NCBI GenBank assembly: GCA_016234205.1
Contig: JACRGN010000234.1
Span: 1 to 38,698, forward strand
Reading direction: 5' to 3'
Source: Nitrospinota bacterium
GTDB lineage: Bacteria; Nitrospinota; Nitrospinia; UBA9942
Length of the DNA stretch: 38,698 nt
Shown here: piece by piece, positions 1-8,424 of the stretch
Layout of the letters: the number at the start of each line of letters is the position of its first letter
How positions within the stretch are numbered: the stretch's first letter is position 1
Translations under genes and position numbers: made by a program
Notes under the pieces: model-generated
What the model saw: only the letters and a program-made list of their open reading frames with translations
Told to the model about the DNA's origin: nothing
The model's database searches: none

Positions 1-1146
1 AAATGCCTGCTTAGCCGAATTGCAGTCATTAATTATTGACTGGACATGGGTGACCCTCTGCTTTGCCTTTAACTTCATGATTAAGAGCTCACCTACCTCT
101 TCCATAAGCCTGTCAAGCTTTTCAGAACTGACCCTGACAGTACTTTTTGCCTGAGTGACAGAAGTCTCCTCACCCGGCTTATGCCCTTTTTTAAGTTCAG
201 GTGTTTTTGTTGAAATTTTAGCCGGGGTTGGATTAAATAAATTGATAGAATCAACAAGTTTTTTAAATGCCTTTTGGTCTATATCTTTAGGCAGAACTTC
301 ATCAGAATTCTGCCAATTGTATGGAGGATTCATCTCGCTGCCGATTTGATGGATAAATATTTTTATAAAATCCGCACCTGATAGGAGGGTGCTTATCAAT
401 GGAGCTGTTATAATTATATTCTTGTCCATAACCCCTGATAATATCTGCTCCATGGCGAGAGAGAGTGAGTCCATCTCATTATGCTTAATCATGCGGGCAC
501 TCCCCTTCAGGGCATGTATCTGGTTATAGGCAGCCTCTATCTCCTTCGGCAGGTTCAGGACGCTGTCCTTTTTATTTTGGGGAGATTTTTCAATCTTAAT
601 GAGGCTATTTACAAGGCTCTGATATGAATCGGTTGTCTCTTCCATGAAGAGGTTCATATCCACTGTAACATCTTCCTTCGGCAGGCTCAGGACGCTGTCC
701 TTTTCCTCAACTGCCTTCTGCTTTTTTGTAGCAGGCTTTGAGATTAGCTCACCCTTTGATACCTGCTTTAGCTGTTCAATCAGTGACGAGACATCAACCT
801 CATCTTCTCTGCCCCCCTGTGATATGATTTTTACAATTTCAGCAATGTTTTCCAGACTATTAAAGATTAGATTGGTGATTTCAGTTGAAAGGGTGATTTC
901 ACCCTTTTTAATCTTTCCGAGAATCGTCTCAAGGTTGTGGGAAATTTCCTCTATTGATTTAAAATCAATCATCCGGGCTGCACCTTTAAGGCTGTGTGCA
1001 TCCCGGAGGATTTCCGATAGGAGTGCTGGATTATCAGGATTCTCCTCAAGTGTCAGTATTCCGCTGTTGAGCTTCTGGATATGCTCATCACATTCTATTT
1101 TAAAAATCTCAAACAGCTTTTCAAATTCCTCTTTACTAAAGGTCAT
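1..1146 (-). CDS. cheA: CheA-type chemosensory histidine kinase with two Hpt domains (partial, C-terminus outside window)
   Basis: The ORF track misses this gene because it has no stop inside the window; I translated it from ATG at 1146 to the edge (382 codons). It begins MTFSKEEFEKLFEIFK. The first Hpt (P1) domain has the phospho-His motif HSLKGAARMI at about residue 50, and a second Hpt has HALKGSARMI at about residue 215. A linker follows, then the start of the dimerisation (P3) domain, KLDRLMEEVGELLIMK, where the window ends. The kinase and CheW-like domains must lie to the left. It would autophosphorylate under MCP/CheW control. It is the last gene of the minus-strand operon in this window, 45 bp after the MCP. 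The inter-Hpt linker carries two copies of a repeat encoding KDSVLxLPKE. No clear Shine-Dalgarno sequence precedes the start. Family is certain; exact pathway is inferred. Confidence 0.93.
   Translation of the reverse strand, partial: MTFSKEEFEKLFEIFKIECDEHIQKLNSGILTLEENPDNPALLSEILRDAHSLKGAARMIDFKSIEEISHNLETILGKIKKGEITLSTEITNLIFNSLENIAEIVKIISQGGREDEVDVSSLIEQLKQVSKGELISKPATKKQKAVEEKDSVLSLPKEDVTVDMNLFMEETTDSYQSLVNSLIKIEKSPQNKKDSVLNLPKEIEAAYNQIHALKGSARMIKHNEMDSLSLAMEQILSGVMDKNIIITAPLISTLLSGADFIKIFIHQIGSEMNPPYNWQNSDEVLPKDIDQKAFKKLVDSINLFNPTPAKISTKTPELKKGHKPGEETSVTQAKSTVRVSSEKLDRLMEEVGELLIMKLKAKQRVTHVQSIINDCNSAKQAF
542..573. repeat. CTTCGGCAGG..CAGGACGCTGTCC repeat inside cheA, copy 1
   Basis: The sequence tccttcggcaggttcagg followed by acgctgtccttttt recurs nearly identically at 674-704. 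On the coding strand it gives KKDSVLNLPKE, in frame, in the linker after the second Hpt-proximal segment. Confidence 0.8.
674..704. repeat. CTTCGGCAGG..CAGGACGCTGTCC repeat inside cheA, copy 2
   Basis: Second copy, differing by a single internal base over most of its length, encoding EKDSVLSLPKE in the linker between the two Hpt domains. It carries the same CCTTCGGC core as the elements in the signal-peptide regions near 18110 and 22785. Confidence 0.8.
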
Positions 1147-1160
1147 AGAGTGATAAAACA

Positions 1161-1217
1161 CAGTTCAAACCGTTCCAGCGGTTTAATCGGCTTAAACGGT
1201 TTGAACGGTTGAAACTG
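1161..1217. repeat. Imperfect inverted repeat of GGTTTGAACGGTT units
   Basis: Units of the form aaaccgtt and aacggttt read inward as an imperfect palindrome in the MCP-cheA junction. The MCP stop codon and its last ten residues (EQAVSTVQTV) are encoded inside it. The same unit appears at about 18146-18168 within a cytochrome signal peptide. Confidence 0.75.
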
Positions 1218-2721
1218 CTTGTTCGGCCCTCTTAAGACTTCGTCTATCAACCAGCTCTTGTAAATTCTGTGCAATCAAGTGCAGGTCTTTTATGGCATTG
1301 CTTGTTTCCTTCATGCCGTTATTGATATGAGTCATAGCCTCGGCTACCTGGTCATTTGCAAGGGATTCCTGCCTTGATGCAATGCTGATTTCATTGGCTG
1401 AATCTGCAGTTGTCTGGATTATAGTAATAGAATTATTAATGGTTAAACCCACCTCTAAAATATGGCTGACCCCGGCATCTACCTTTTTTGCCCCCTCTTC
1501 AGTTGCAAGGACTGTGGAATTGACAGAGGACTGTATCTCCTGAATAAGGGTGGAAATCTTCTCTGTAGCCTTCTTGCTCTGGTCTGCAAGGGATCTCACC
1601 TCAGATGCGACTACTGCAAAACCCTTTCCATGCTCCCCTGCCTTTGCAGCCTCTATTGAGGCATTTAATGCAAGCATATCGGTCTTATTAGCTATATCCT
1701 CTACAACATTTATAATCATCCCTATCTGATTTGTCTTTTCACTTAATGACAGAACCTCTTCAGCAATTGTCCCGACCTTATCTTTTATCAGATTCATTTC
1801 TGAGATACTTTTTTCCACTGCCTTCTGCCCTTCCTGTGCGATAGAGAGGGATTCTTTAGACTGCTGTGCAAGGAATTCTGATTTTGAGAATACCTGCTTT
1901 GATGATGCATTCAGCTCTTCTACGGTCGTAGTTACCTGGTTGACAGATGATGCCTGCTGTGAAGTAACCTGCTCCTGCTGGGTTACTGCTGATGTGATTT
2001 TAAAGATAACCTCTGTTATAGGTTTTATGACTATCTTTTGAATAAGATAACTCATAGTAATGCTGATTGCTATAATTATGATGACAGTACCTATAATCCC
2101 GTTAATAGCATCACTTTTTATATCACGCAAAAGTTCAGCCCTTGATGCCGAAATCTGGAGGACTCCCCGTACAGGGTTGTTTTCATATCCATGGCAGGTA
2201 AGACAGCGGTCATCCCTGACAATCGGTATTAAACTGGTATAAACAGGTTCTCCATCAATCGTTTCATTATAGGTAACTTCACCGACAGTCTGCACAGCCT
2301 TGTTGAACTTATCTGCATTTATGTTAATCGGCCTGTCCTGTGGTTTGGAGATTAGTTTCTGCGGAAATGCCTTTGAATTGAGATAGCTGTTGACCTTATC
2401 TATTGTAGAGTTGTCGGAAAACGCCTCAGCTTTATTGGTGCGGAGCAGACGGACCTGCTTAAAACTCCCGGAGTTCTGGATGTTTGTAAGCCAGTTCGAG
2501 ACATTTTCTGCATTACCGGTAACCATTTCCTCCCTGATGACATTGGTGACTGTGGAGGTGAAGAGGTCTATCTTTGCCCGCTCGGCACTCTCCATATCTT
2601 TCATATCGTGTTTGATGTTTAAATAAGTTGTTATGCTGAAACCAATAATGAGTGTAAGTGTTACAGTCAAAACGAGCTGCCTTTGTAGTCTGCTAAAATT
2701 TAAAAAAGATAAAATTTTCAT
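1192..2721 (-). CDS. Methyl-accepting chemotaxis protein with periplasmic CxxCH (Tll0287/DUF3365-like) sensor
   Basis: The 509-aa protein has TM1 at about 15-33, a periplasmic region to about 205, TM2 at about 207-229 and a cytoplasmic signalling helix hairpin with the conserved tip (EDIANKTDMLALNASIEAAKAG starts near residue 342). The periplasmic domain ends with RCLTCHGYENNPVRG; CxxCH at 173-177 should bind heme c covalently, and the layout resembles Tll0287-like (DUF3365) sensors. TM2 runs almost directly into the coiled coil, so no normal HAMP domain is visible. ATG at 2721 follows a strong AGGAGGAG site at 7 bp. It would sense redox state or a heme ligand and drive the adjacent CheA. The same sensor type occurs in the kinase at 9751. 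Confidence 0.93.
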   Translation of the reverse strand: MKILSFLNFSRLQRQLVLTVTLTLIIGFSITTYLNIKHDMKDMESAERAKIDLFTSTVTNVIREEMVTGNAENVSNWLTNIQNSGSFKQVRLLRTNKAEAFSDNSTIDKVNSYLNSKAFPQKLISKPQDRPININADKFNKAVQTVGEVTYNETIDGEPVYTSLIPIVRDDRCLTCHGYENNPVRGVLQISASRAELLRDIKSDAINGIIGTVIIIIAISITMSYLIQKIVIKPITEVIFKITSAVTQQEQVTSQQASSVNQVTTTVEELNASSKQVFSKSEFLAQQSKESLSIAQEGQKAVEKSISEMNLIKDKVGTIAEEVLSLSEKTNQIGMIINVVEDIANKTDMLALNASIEAAKAGEHGKGFAVVASEVRSLADQSKKATEKISTLIQEIQSSVNSTVLATEEGAKKVDAGVSHILEVGLTINNSITIIQTTADSANEISIASRQESLANDQVAEAMTHINNGMKETSNAIKDLHLIAQNLQELVDRRSLKRAEQAVSTVQTV

Positions 2722-2799
2722 CCTGTTTCTCCTCCTATTAAATAATTGAATATTATTAGAAACCGATTATAACATAAGCCACAGAACAAAAACATAAAA

Positions 2800-2864
2800 G
2801 TGTGAATGTCAGTGTGAGTGTCAGTAAAAAATAATTCCTTTAACTGACACTGACACTATCACTG
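2800..2864. repeat. GTGTCA-family inverted repeat (copy A)
   Basis: The left arm has GTGTCAGTGTGAGTGTCAGT units and the right arm ACTGACACTGACAC units around a loop containing ATAATTCCTTTAA. The loop is shared with the copy at 9517-9577, in opposite orientation. It lies between the cheW and MCP genes. Confidence 0.85.
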
Positions 2865-2881
2865 ATTTTTGTCCTTACTGT

Positions 2882-3583
2882 TTATACATCTTCATTAACA
2901 ATTAATCTCTCATCATTTAATAGCTCCTCTACATCAATAATCCAGAGGGATGCATTATTTATAGGAAACTCATGCTTGATAATCTTATTTCTTTCAAGGA
3001 AGATTGATGATACCGGCTGGATACTATCTTTGGAGAGTTCATATAAAGTGCCAAAACTATCAATCCAAATACCTGCCCTTATTCCGCCATTGCCGAATAT
3101 AAGGATTTTATGCACCCCCTTCTCCATTCCCCCCTTAGAGAGGCGGGGCAGGTCATTATTTTTTTTCTCAGGCAATTCTTTTTGGATTTTCCCGGCTGAA
3201 GGATTAAGCAATGAGCTCAGATTTAGAACGGTTAAGATGCCCCCCCTCAAGTTTATCAGTCCTGATATTACTTGAGGTGTGCAGGGGATATGGGTGATTT
3301 TATCAACTTCATAGACCTCGTTGAGATACTTTATATCAATTCCATACAATTCATTTCCGATATTAAAAGAGATGATTTTTATTAAATCTTTGCCATCATC
3401 AGATTTCTTTTCAATCCGGCTAAGTTTGTCAGCCCTTTCCTTGAAAATCTTTTCCTTTTCACTGTCAGATATCTTTCCCAGTAGCTCTGACTTCTTCTGA
3501 ATCTCCTTAGCCCTTTTCTTGATCTTTTCCCAGATATCTGTTTCTGCTTTTACAATAATTTCTTTTCTTTTATTTTTATGCAT
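2882..3583 (-). CDS. cheW: CheW-family coupling protein with charged N-terminal extension
   Basis: The 233-aa protein has about 65 highly charged residues predicted to form a helix or coiled coil, then a CheW domain starting at IKIISFNIGNELYGID with the typical SGLINLRGGILTVLNL segment. It should bridge the MCP and CheA in a signalling array. The domain contains an insertion around DLPRLSKGGMEKGVHK encoded by a C/G-rich dispersed repeat (3113-3150) between predicted strands. ATG at 3583 follows a TTTTTATAATTTCCT segment that recurs at other repeat borders. It lies downstream of the shorter CheW at 3704. Two CheW proteins in one operon may serve different array positions; which one couples to the MCP is not resolvable here. 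Confidence 0.9.
   Translation of the reverse strand: MHKNKRKEIIVKAETDIWEKIKKRAKEIQKKSELLGKISDSEKEKIFKERADKLSRIEKKSDDGKDLIKIISFNIGNELYGIDIKYLNEVYEVDKITHIPCTPQVISGLINLRGGILTVLNLSSLLNPSAGKIQKELPEKKNNDLPRLSKGGMEKGVHKILIFGNGGIRAGIWIDSFGTLYELSKDSIQPVSSIFLERNKIIKHEFPINNASLWIIDVEELLNDERLIVNEDV
3113..3150. repeat. C/G-rich dispersed repeat inserted in cheW
   Basis: Runs of C around a ttagagagg core resemble the palindromes at 30803-30848, 23992-24025 and 37514-37542 (CCCCCTT-AAAGGGGG type). It is in frame and encodes a Gly/Lys-rich loop. Confidence 0.6.
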
Positions 3584-3584
3584 A

Positions 3585-3685
3585 GGAAATTATAAAAACA
3601 TATATCCGCAGATTACGCAGATTAACGCAGATTAAAACAAAATATTTTTTAAAAAATCTGCGAAAATCTGCGTAATCTGCGGATT
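3585..3685. repeat. ACGCAGATTA inverted repeat with outward TTTTTATAATTTCC border
   Basis: ATCCGCAGATTACGCAGAT and its exact complement ATCTGCGTAATCTGCGGAT flank an AT-rich loop (3604-3685), a near-perfect stem between the two cheW genes. On the minus strand the module ends with TTTTTATAATTTCCT directly before the cheW start codon. Confidence 0.88.
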
Positions 3686-3703
3686 ATTCAGTTTTTTGTT
3701 CCA

Positions 3704-4150
3704 TTATACCTCAAGTTTTACAAATTCCTCTTTTTCTCTAAGACTAAGTATGTTATCCGGATTCAGAGAGATTATCAAATCCTTGCCAATCTGGGCAGTT
3801 GCAAATATGTATCTTATATCAATTCCGTTGATTATATCAGGAGGGGGGGTAAAGAGGTTGTCAGGTATATCCGTTATAGAGAGGGTATCATCAACAATAA
3901 AGCCCGCCACTTTATTGTGTGCATTGACGATGATAATATCATTGTTGAGTTCATAAGGGCTTGCACCAATCCCGAGCCTCTCTTTCAGGTCAATAACAGG
4001 AATTGCATTTCCCCTTAAATTGATGATTCCACGGATAAATGACGGAAGCCTTGCAATTGAGGTAATTGCAGGGAGGGGGATAACCTCTTCAACTACCGAT
4101 ATATTAATTGCGTAACGGACATCGTTTAAGAGGAATATGACAAAGTTCAT
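3704..4150 (-). CDS. cheW: CheW-family coupling protein (short form)
   Basis: The 148-aa protein is a bare CheW domain: MNFVIFLLNDVRYAIN, then PSFIRGIINLRGNAIPVIDL, the conserved core strand pair, and a C-terminal DKLISLNPDN-like region. Length is normal for the family. It lies between cheR and the longer cheW, each junction holding a different inverted repeat. The expected role is linking receptor tips to CheA in an array. No SD sequence is obvious before ATG 4150. Family assignment is firm; its division of labour with the second CheW is unknown. Confidence 0.92.
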   Translation of the reverse strand: MNFVIFLLNDVRYAINISVVEEVIPLPAITSIARLPSFIRGIINLRGNAIPVIDLKERLGIGASPYELNNDIIIVNAHNKVAGFIVDDTLSITDIPDNLFTPPPDIINGIDIRYIFATAQIGKDLIISLNPDNILSLREKEEFVKLEV

Positions 4151-4161
4151 GCAATAACTTC

Positions 4162-4238
4162 AGTCTAAAAGTCTAAGAGTCTAAGAGTCTAAGAGTTGTT
4201 TCACTTTTAGACTTTTAGACTTTTAGGCTCTTAGACTT
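4162..4238. repeat. GTCTAAGA/TCTTAGAC inverted repeat
   Basis: Four tandem units of the agtctaag/agtctaaa type are followed, after a short gttgtttc loop, by tandem acttttag units on the complementary strand, giving a long near-perfect hairpin between cheR and cheW. Confidence 0.88.
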
Positions 4239-4251
4239 CTTTTTCTTTTGT

Positions 4252-5772
4252 TCATGCAGTCCGGAACTTTAATTCAACAAGGTTTAAGAGTTCTCTAACC
4301 GTCAGGTGTTCAGCCTGGAAGACGATTTCATCAGACGGCTTTGACGATAATAGGTCACTTGCTATCTTAAAGCAGTCTTTTGCCTGTGAATGCAGATACA
4401 TCAGGGTATAAATATTTCCAAGCGTAAAATAACCGAGTGTGAAATTTGTGTCAATATAGATTACCTTTTTCAGCTTCTCCACAGCCTCATTATATTCCTT
4501 CCTCTCAAGGTGAATCAGTGCGAGTGAATAATATGCCTCTTTGAAGAGGGGGTCTATCTCAATACAGCGGTTTCCCCATTTAACAGCCTCTTCAAAGTGC
4601 CCCCTGTTGGCTGACATATGGCAAAGCATCCAAGATGCTCTCACATTTTTCGGATTGGTGTCAAGGATTTTGAAGAACCTGTCAATAGCGAAGTCATAAT
4701 TACTGTTGTTGTAATACTTTATAGCCTCATTAAATATGATTGTCTCCTCCTTTAAGTTATTCCTATGCTCAGATAAATTGAGATTATCAGATGTTTTCGG
4801 TATTGCCGAACTGCTCTTTTTGATAATATTCAGCAGATTGTCCGTTTCCTTGAAAGGCTCTATTTTTAAAGATTTTATTTGTGCTGGAACATTTTTTTTG
4901 TTTTTATTTCCATTAACTGATTTTTGATAGACAATACCGTTCGGAAATACCCGGCTTATAAATTTGCTGTAGTTATCAGCAGAGTATTCGGCATGGCCTA
5001 CAACGAGGTATCCGCCATCCTTAAGGGAGTTATAGAAGTTTAAGGCAAGCCCCATCGTTGTTTCTTTTTTAAAATAGATGGTGACATTTCTGCAGATAAT
5101 AATATCAAATTTCTCATCATCTCCGTTCCCATTTGAAGGCGAGTTATCTGAAATAAGGTTATGGTGGATAAACTGAACAAGTGACCTGTAATCTTCCTTT
5201 ATTTTATATTTATCGCCCTTTTTATAAAAATATTTATTGACAATATCTATGTCAACACCCCTGAAAGACCATTGACTGTATTCCCCTTTCCTTGCAGTGC
5301 TGATTGCCGTCTCATCAATATCTGAAGCAATGATGTTAATCTTCCATGTTTCTATTTTTGGAATAAGTTCTTTCAGCATAATTGCCATAGAGTATGGCTC
5401 TTCGCCTGTTGAACAAGCCGCACTCCAGATAGAGATAGCTCTGGAATTGGATGACTCTCTTTTAATTAACTCGGGAAAGATATGATTCTTCAATATATCA
5501 AAGTCCATCTTTCCCCTGAAGAAGTAGGTCTCATTTGTTGTCAGGCAGGAAATCAATTTTTTAAAGTAACTGTCCTCGCTCTTTGAGGTGAGGTGTAGAA
5601 TATATTCACTGAAGGAATTTGACATGGAATCAAGAAAATTTTCATATATGGGTTTTTCTAAGGTGAGGATTTTTGATTCAGGAAAGAATATGCCTGTCCT
5701 CTTCTGTATTAAATCCCTTATGATAAGCAGGTTTTCTTTATTGATAATATCTCTATTTTCTTTTACAATCAT
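4252..5772 (-). CDS. cheR: CheR-type MCP methyltransferase with C-terminal TPR repeats
   Basis: The track starts at a TTG (5799); the ATG codons at 5778 or 5772 are more likely starts, giving about 506-508 aa. The first ~275 residues are a CheR domain: alpha-helical N-terminus, SAM motif ACSTGEEPYSMA, and CRNVTIYFKKET. From about residue 355 come four TPR units (for example AVKWGNRCIEIDPLFKEAYY), a fusion known in non-flagellar or alternative-function chemosensory systems such as FrzF of Myxococcus. It should methylate glutamates of the MCP with SAM. No cheB is visible in the window; it could lie left of cheA. Surrounding genes are the dCache kinase upstream and cheW downstream. Confidence 0.92.
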   Translation of the reverse strand: MIVKENRDIINKENLLIIRDLIQKRTGIFFPESKILTLEKPIYENFLDSMSNSFSEYILHLTSKSEDSYFKKLISCLTTNETYFFRGKMDFDILKNHIFPELIKRESSNSRAISIWSAACSTGEEPYSMAIMLKELIPKIETWKINIIASDIDETAISTARKGEYSQWSFRGVDIDIVNKYFYKKGDKYKIKEDYRSLVQFIHHNLISDNSPSNGNGDDEKFDIIICRNVTIYFKKETTMGLALNFYNSLKDGGYLVVGHAEYSADNYSKFISRVFPNGIVYQKSVNGNKNKKNVPAQIKSLKIEPFKETDNLLNIIKKSSSAIPKTSDNLNLSEHRNNLKEETIIFNEAIKYYNNSNYDFAIDRFFKILDTNPKNVRASWMLCHMSANRGHFEEAVKWGNRCIEIDPLFKEAYYSLALIHLERKEYNEAVEKLKKVIYIDTNFTLGYFTLGNIYTLMYLHSQAKDCFKIASDLLSSKPSDEIVFQAEHLTVRELLNLVELKFRTA

Positions 5773-5811
5773 AACCATCTCGTAAAAAGTCAAGAACAAA
5801 GACTTGATTTT

Positions 5812-5882
5812 AGACAGGATATACAGGATAAAAAATATTCAAAAATTAATCCTGTTAATCCTGTCAAATTTTTATAATTTCC
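5812..5882. repeat. ACAGGAT inverted repeat with TTTTTATAATTTCC border
   Basis: agacaggatatacaggat is matched by aatcctgttaatcctgtc. On the plus strand the module ends with AAATTTTTATAATTTCC, abutting the last codons of the adjacent kinase gene. Confidence 0.85.
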
Positions 5883-8294
5883 TTAAGTAAACAGGTTAAT
5901 TTGTGAATTATCAGTATCATCAACTATATAATCAGCTGTTATCATCTCTTTGCTCTCAGAGTAATTCTCTTTAATACTTATACTTTCTACAATTGGAAAT
6001 GTTAAGACAAAAGATGTCCCTTTCCCCTCATCCGAAATCACATCTATATGCCCGTTATATTTTGTGACAATCTTATAAACTACATATAGCCCTAAGCCGG
6101 TTCCTTTGCCCACAGGTTTTGTGGTGAAGAATGGAGTGTATATCTGTGTTAAGTTATTTTTTTTGATTCCTATTCCAGTATCTGTAACAACTGCCTTAAT
6201 AGAATCGCCATTTTTATAGCAGCTCAATATTAACTTCCCCCCTTTTTCTTCCATTGCATGTATTGAATTTATTATAAGATTTATAAAAACTTGCTGCATC
6301 TCTCCGGCATTGGCACTCGTCCAGCACCCCTTTTTCAAGTCAGAGATAATAGTTATTGAAGAAAAATCAATAGTATGTTTTGCCATCTTGATAGAGTTTT
6401 CAAGTATGACTGCCATATCAATTGTTGATATGGATTCATTTTGTGTTTGTCGGGAATAGGTTAGTAATTCTTTTACGATAGCTGTGGTTTCAATTGTATA
6501 ACGGACTATATCTTTTGCATAGGAATTCACCTTTATTAGATCATTTTCATCAAGAATAGCCTCTGCCATACCCAGGATACCTGCAAGCGGATTGTTTATC
6601 TCATGGGCAATTCCAGAGGCAAGTGTTCCAATGCCAGCCATCTTTTCAGATTGGATCAATTTAAATTGAAGCATCCTCTCCTCTGAAATGTCTTTAGATA
6701 TTCCGACAGTCCCGACAATCTCTCCTGCATCGTTCTTTAGTTGTGAGATAGTTAGACTTACATGATGGACATTGCCATTTCTTGACAGTAAACATATCTC
6801 CCTGTTTCTGACTACACCAAATTTATTTACAAGTTCCATTATAGCTTTTCGCTCATCAGAATTTTGATAGAGGAGGGTGGCAGGTTTATTTATGATTGCA
6901 TCTTTTTTATAGCCAAGCCTTTCCTCTGCCTCGGGATTAAATTCCACAATGTTGCCGTTAATATCTGTTGTTATAATTATATCCTTTGAATGTTCAACAA
7001 TTTTTTCAAGATGGTTTTTTGTCTTATAAAGCTCCTGGTATGTCTTTTCAAGATTAAGATTTTTTTCGGATATTTCAATCAGTTTTGATTCCAGTTCCTG
7101 TTTATAGTTTTCTACCTCTAATTGTTTTTTATTCAGGCTTATGGACATCTCCCTGATTGAACGGGCAAGGTCTCCAATCTCATCGGTCCTCTTGAGTTCA
7201 TAATCATTACCCTTTTGATAGTTGCCGTGTGAAATCTCTCTGGCAATTGACTTCATTTCAATCAGAGGTGCTGCCACCCGTCTTGATACCTGTGAAACTA
7301 AAAATAAAATAATGCCGATACCTGCAATTGTGAATATGATAATTATACTAAGGAGTCTGTAAATTGGTGCGTAAGCCTCATCAATGTCCATCTTGACTAC
7401 CAATCCCCAATTGAGGTCGGGTATATGTCTATATGCGGCAAGGACATGTCTTTTCCTGTAGTCTATTCCTTCGGTAATACCATTCTTTCCTGCAATGGCC
7501 AGCGTTGATGGTGTTTCTTCCGGCAGTTTATATTTCAATGCACTCTCTTTTAAAAACTTAAGATTCAATAATGTTATATTATCCTTGTTGACCAGTATCT
7601 CTTCTCCTGTCTCGCCCATTCCTGATGTCTCTTCAACCAATGGCTCTAATATTTCATTTACCTTTATTTTTGCAACTACGACACCGGCAACAACACCATG
7701 TTCCGCCCCGCGGTAATCGTATATGACATCTGAAAATGTAATAATAGGCTGTTTAAATCTATCGGAATAATAGACATCCTTTATATAAACTTCCCCTTGT
7801 GAAATCGGTATCTTAAAGTAATCATTATTTGATTCATCTATATCAAGCCTGTCAGCATTAGTAGAGAGGACTACATGTCCTGTGGTATCTAAAATAAATA
7901 TCTCAGAAAATACGCCAAATTGACTGATTGTCATATTCAAGAAAGAGGTGATGGTGCTGTATTCCTCACTCCCTGTATATTTAGCCGGTGGAAACCCTCT
8001 ATGCTCATAATCTTTTTTAATCAATAGAAGTTTTGATAAATTTATTTCCATAAATCTATTATGGGCAATCATCTCTGTATCGTTAAACCTCTCTATGAAC
8101 CAGTTCCTGATTTTTTTTTCCTTGCCATCAGCGATATTGCTCAATTGATTGAATATTTTTCCCCTCAGGATGGACTCCCCCTCTTTATAGATTGTGTAAC
8201 CTAATATAATAAATGGCAGGATTGAAATAAGAAGGAAGATAATGATAAGTTTATTTCGGATGGTGAAAATGCGGTTTGTTTCTTCCTGTTTCAT
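5883..8294 (-). CDS. Membrane histidine kinase: dCache, HAMP, PAS, HisKA, HATPase
   Basis: The 803-aa protein has TM1 at about 15-35, a large extracytoplasmic dCache-like sensor (about 40-305), TM2 at about 314-335 and HAMP (about 336-390). A coiled coil precedes a PAS domain (about 428-540) with ITTDINGNIVEFNPEAEERLGY. HisKA has phospho-accepting His at about 564 in GIAHEINNPL. The HATPase domain has an N-box INLIINSIHAM, TDTGIGIKK and PFFTTKPVGKGTGLGL. ATG 8294 follows an AAGAAGG site. It is a complete hybrid-free kinase; its partner is probably the HD-GYP response regulator immediately upstream. The ligand is unknown; dCache domains usually bind small molecules such as amino or carboxylic acids. 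Confidence 0.93.
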   Translation of the reverse strand: MKQEETNRIFTIRNKLIIIFLLISILPFIILGYTIYKEGESILRGKIFNQLSNIADGKEKKIRNWFIERFNDTEMIAHNRFMEINLSKLLLIKKDYEHRGFPPAKYTGSEEYSTITSFLNMTISQFGVFSEIFILDTTGHVVLSTNADRLDIDESNNDYFKIPISQGEVYIKDVYYSDRFKQPIITFSDVIYDYRGAEHGVVAGVVVAKIKVNEILEPLVEETSGMGETGEEILVNKDNITLLNLKFLKESALKYKLPEETPSTLAIAGKNGITEGIDYRKRHVLAAYRHIPDLNWGLVVKMDIDEAYAPIYRLLSIIIIFTIAGIGIILFLVSQVSRRVAAPLIEMKSIAREISHGNYQKGNDYELKRTDEIGDLARSIREMSISLNKKQLEVENYKQELESKLIEISEKNLNLEKTYQELYKTKNHLEKIVEHSKDIIITTDINGNIVEFNPEAEERLGYKKDAIINKPATLLYQNSDERKAIMELVNKFGVVRNREICLLSRNGNVHHVSLTISQLKNDAGEIVGTVGISKDISEERMLQFKLIQSEKMAGIGTLASGIAHEINNPLAGILGMAEAILDENDLIKVNSYAKDIVRYTIETTAIVKELLTYSRQTQNESISTIDMAVILENSIKMAKHTIDFSSITIISDLKKGCWTSANAGEMQQVFINLIINSIHAMEEKGGKLILSCYKNGDSIKAVVTDTGIGIKKNNLTQIYTPFFTTKPVGKGTGLGLYVVYKIVTKYNGHIDVISDEGKGTSFVLTFPIVESISIKENYSESKEMITADYIVDDTDNSQINLFT

Positions 8295-8310
8295 TTAAAA
8301 ATACCTTCTT

Positions 8311-8410
8311 GCCACAGAGAACACAGAGTTCACAGAGGAAAAAATAAAAGACTAAAAATCTGTGTCCTATTTGATTTAATTTCTCTGCTTTTCTCTGTGC
8401 CCTCTGTGGC
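8311..8410. repeat. GCCACAGAG..CACAGAG inverted repeat
   Basis: gccacagagaacacagag is paired with ctctgtgccctctgtggc. The same family forms the outer arms at 25279-25481 and 34777-34950. It lies between the HD-GYP and kinase genes. Confidence 0.85.
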
Positions 8411-8424
8411 TAATTAAGTTTTTG

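Noticed and set aside
644-1153. Plus-strand 169-aa ORF in the track
   Set aside because: It is the antisense shadow of the partial cheA gene, Ser/Phe-rich with no family features.
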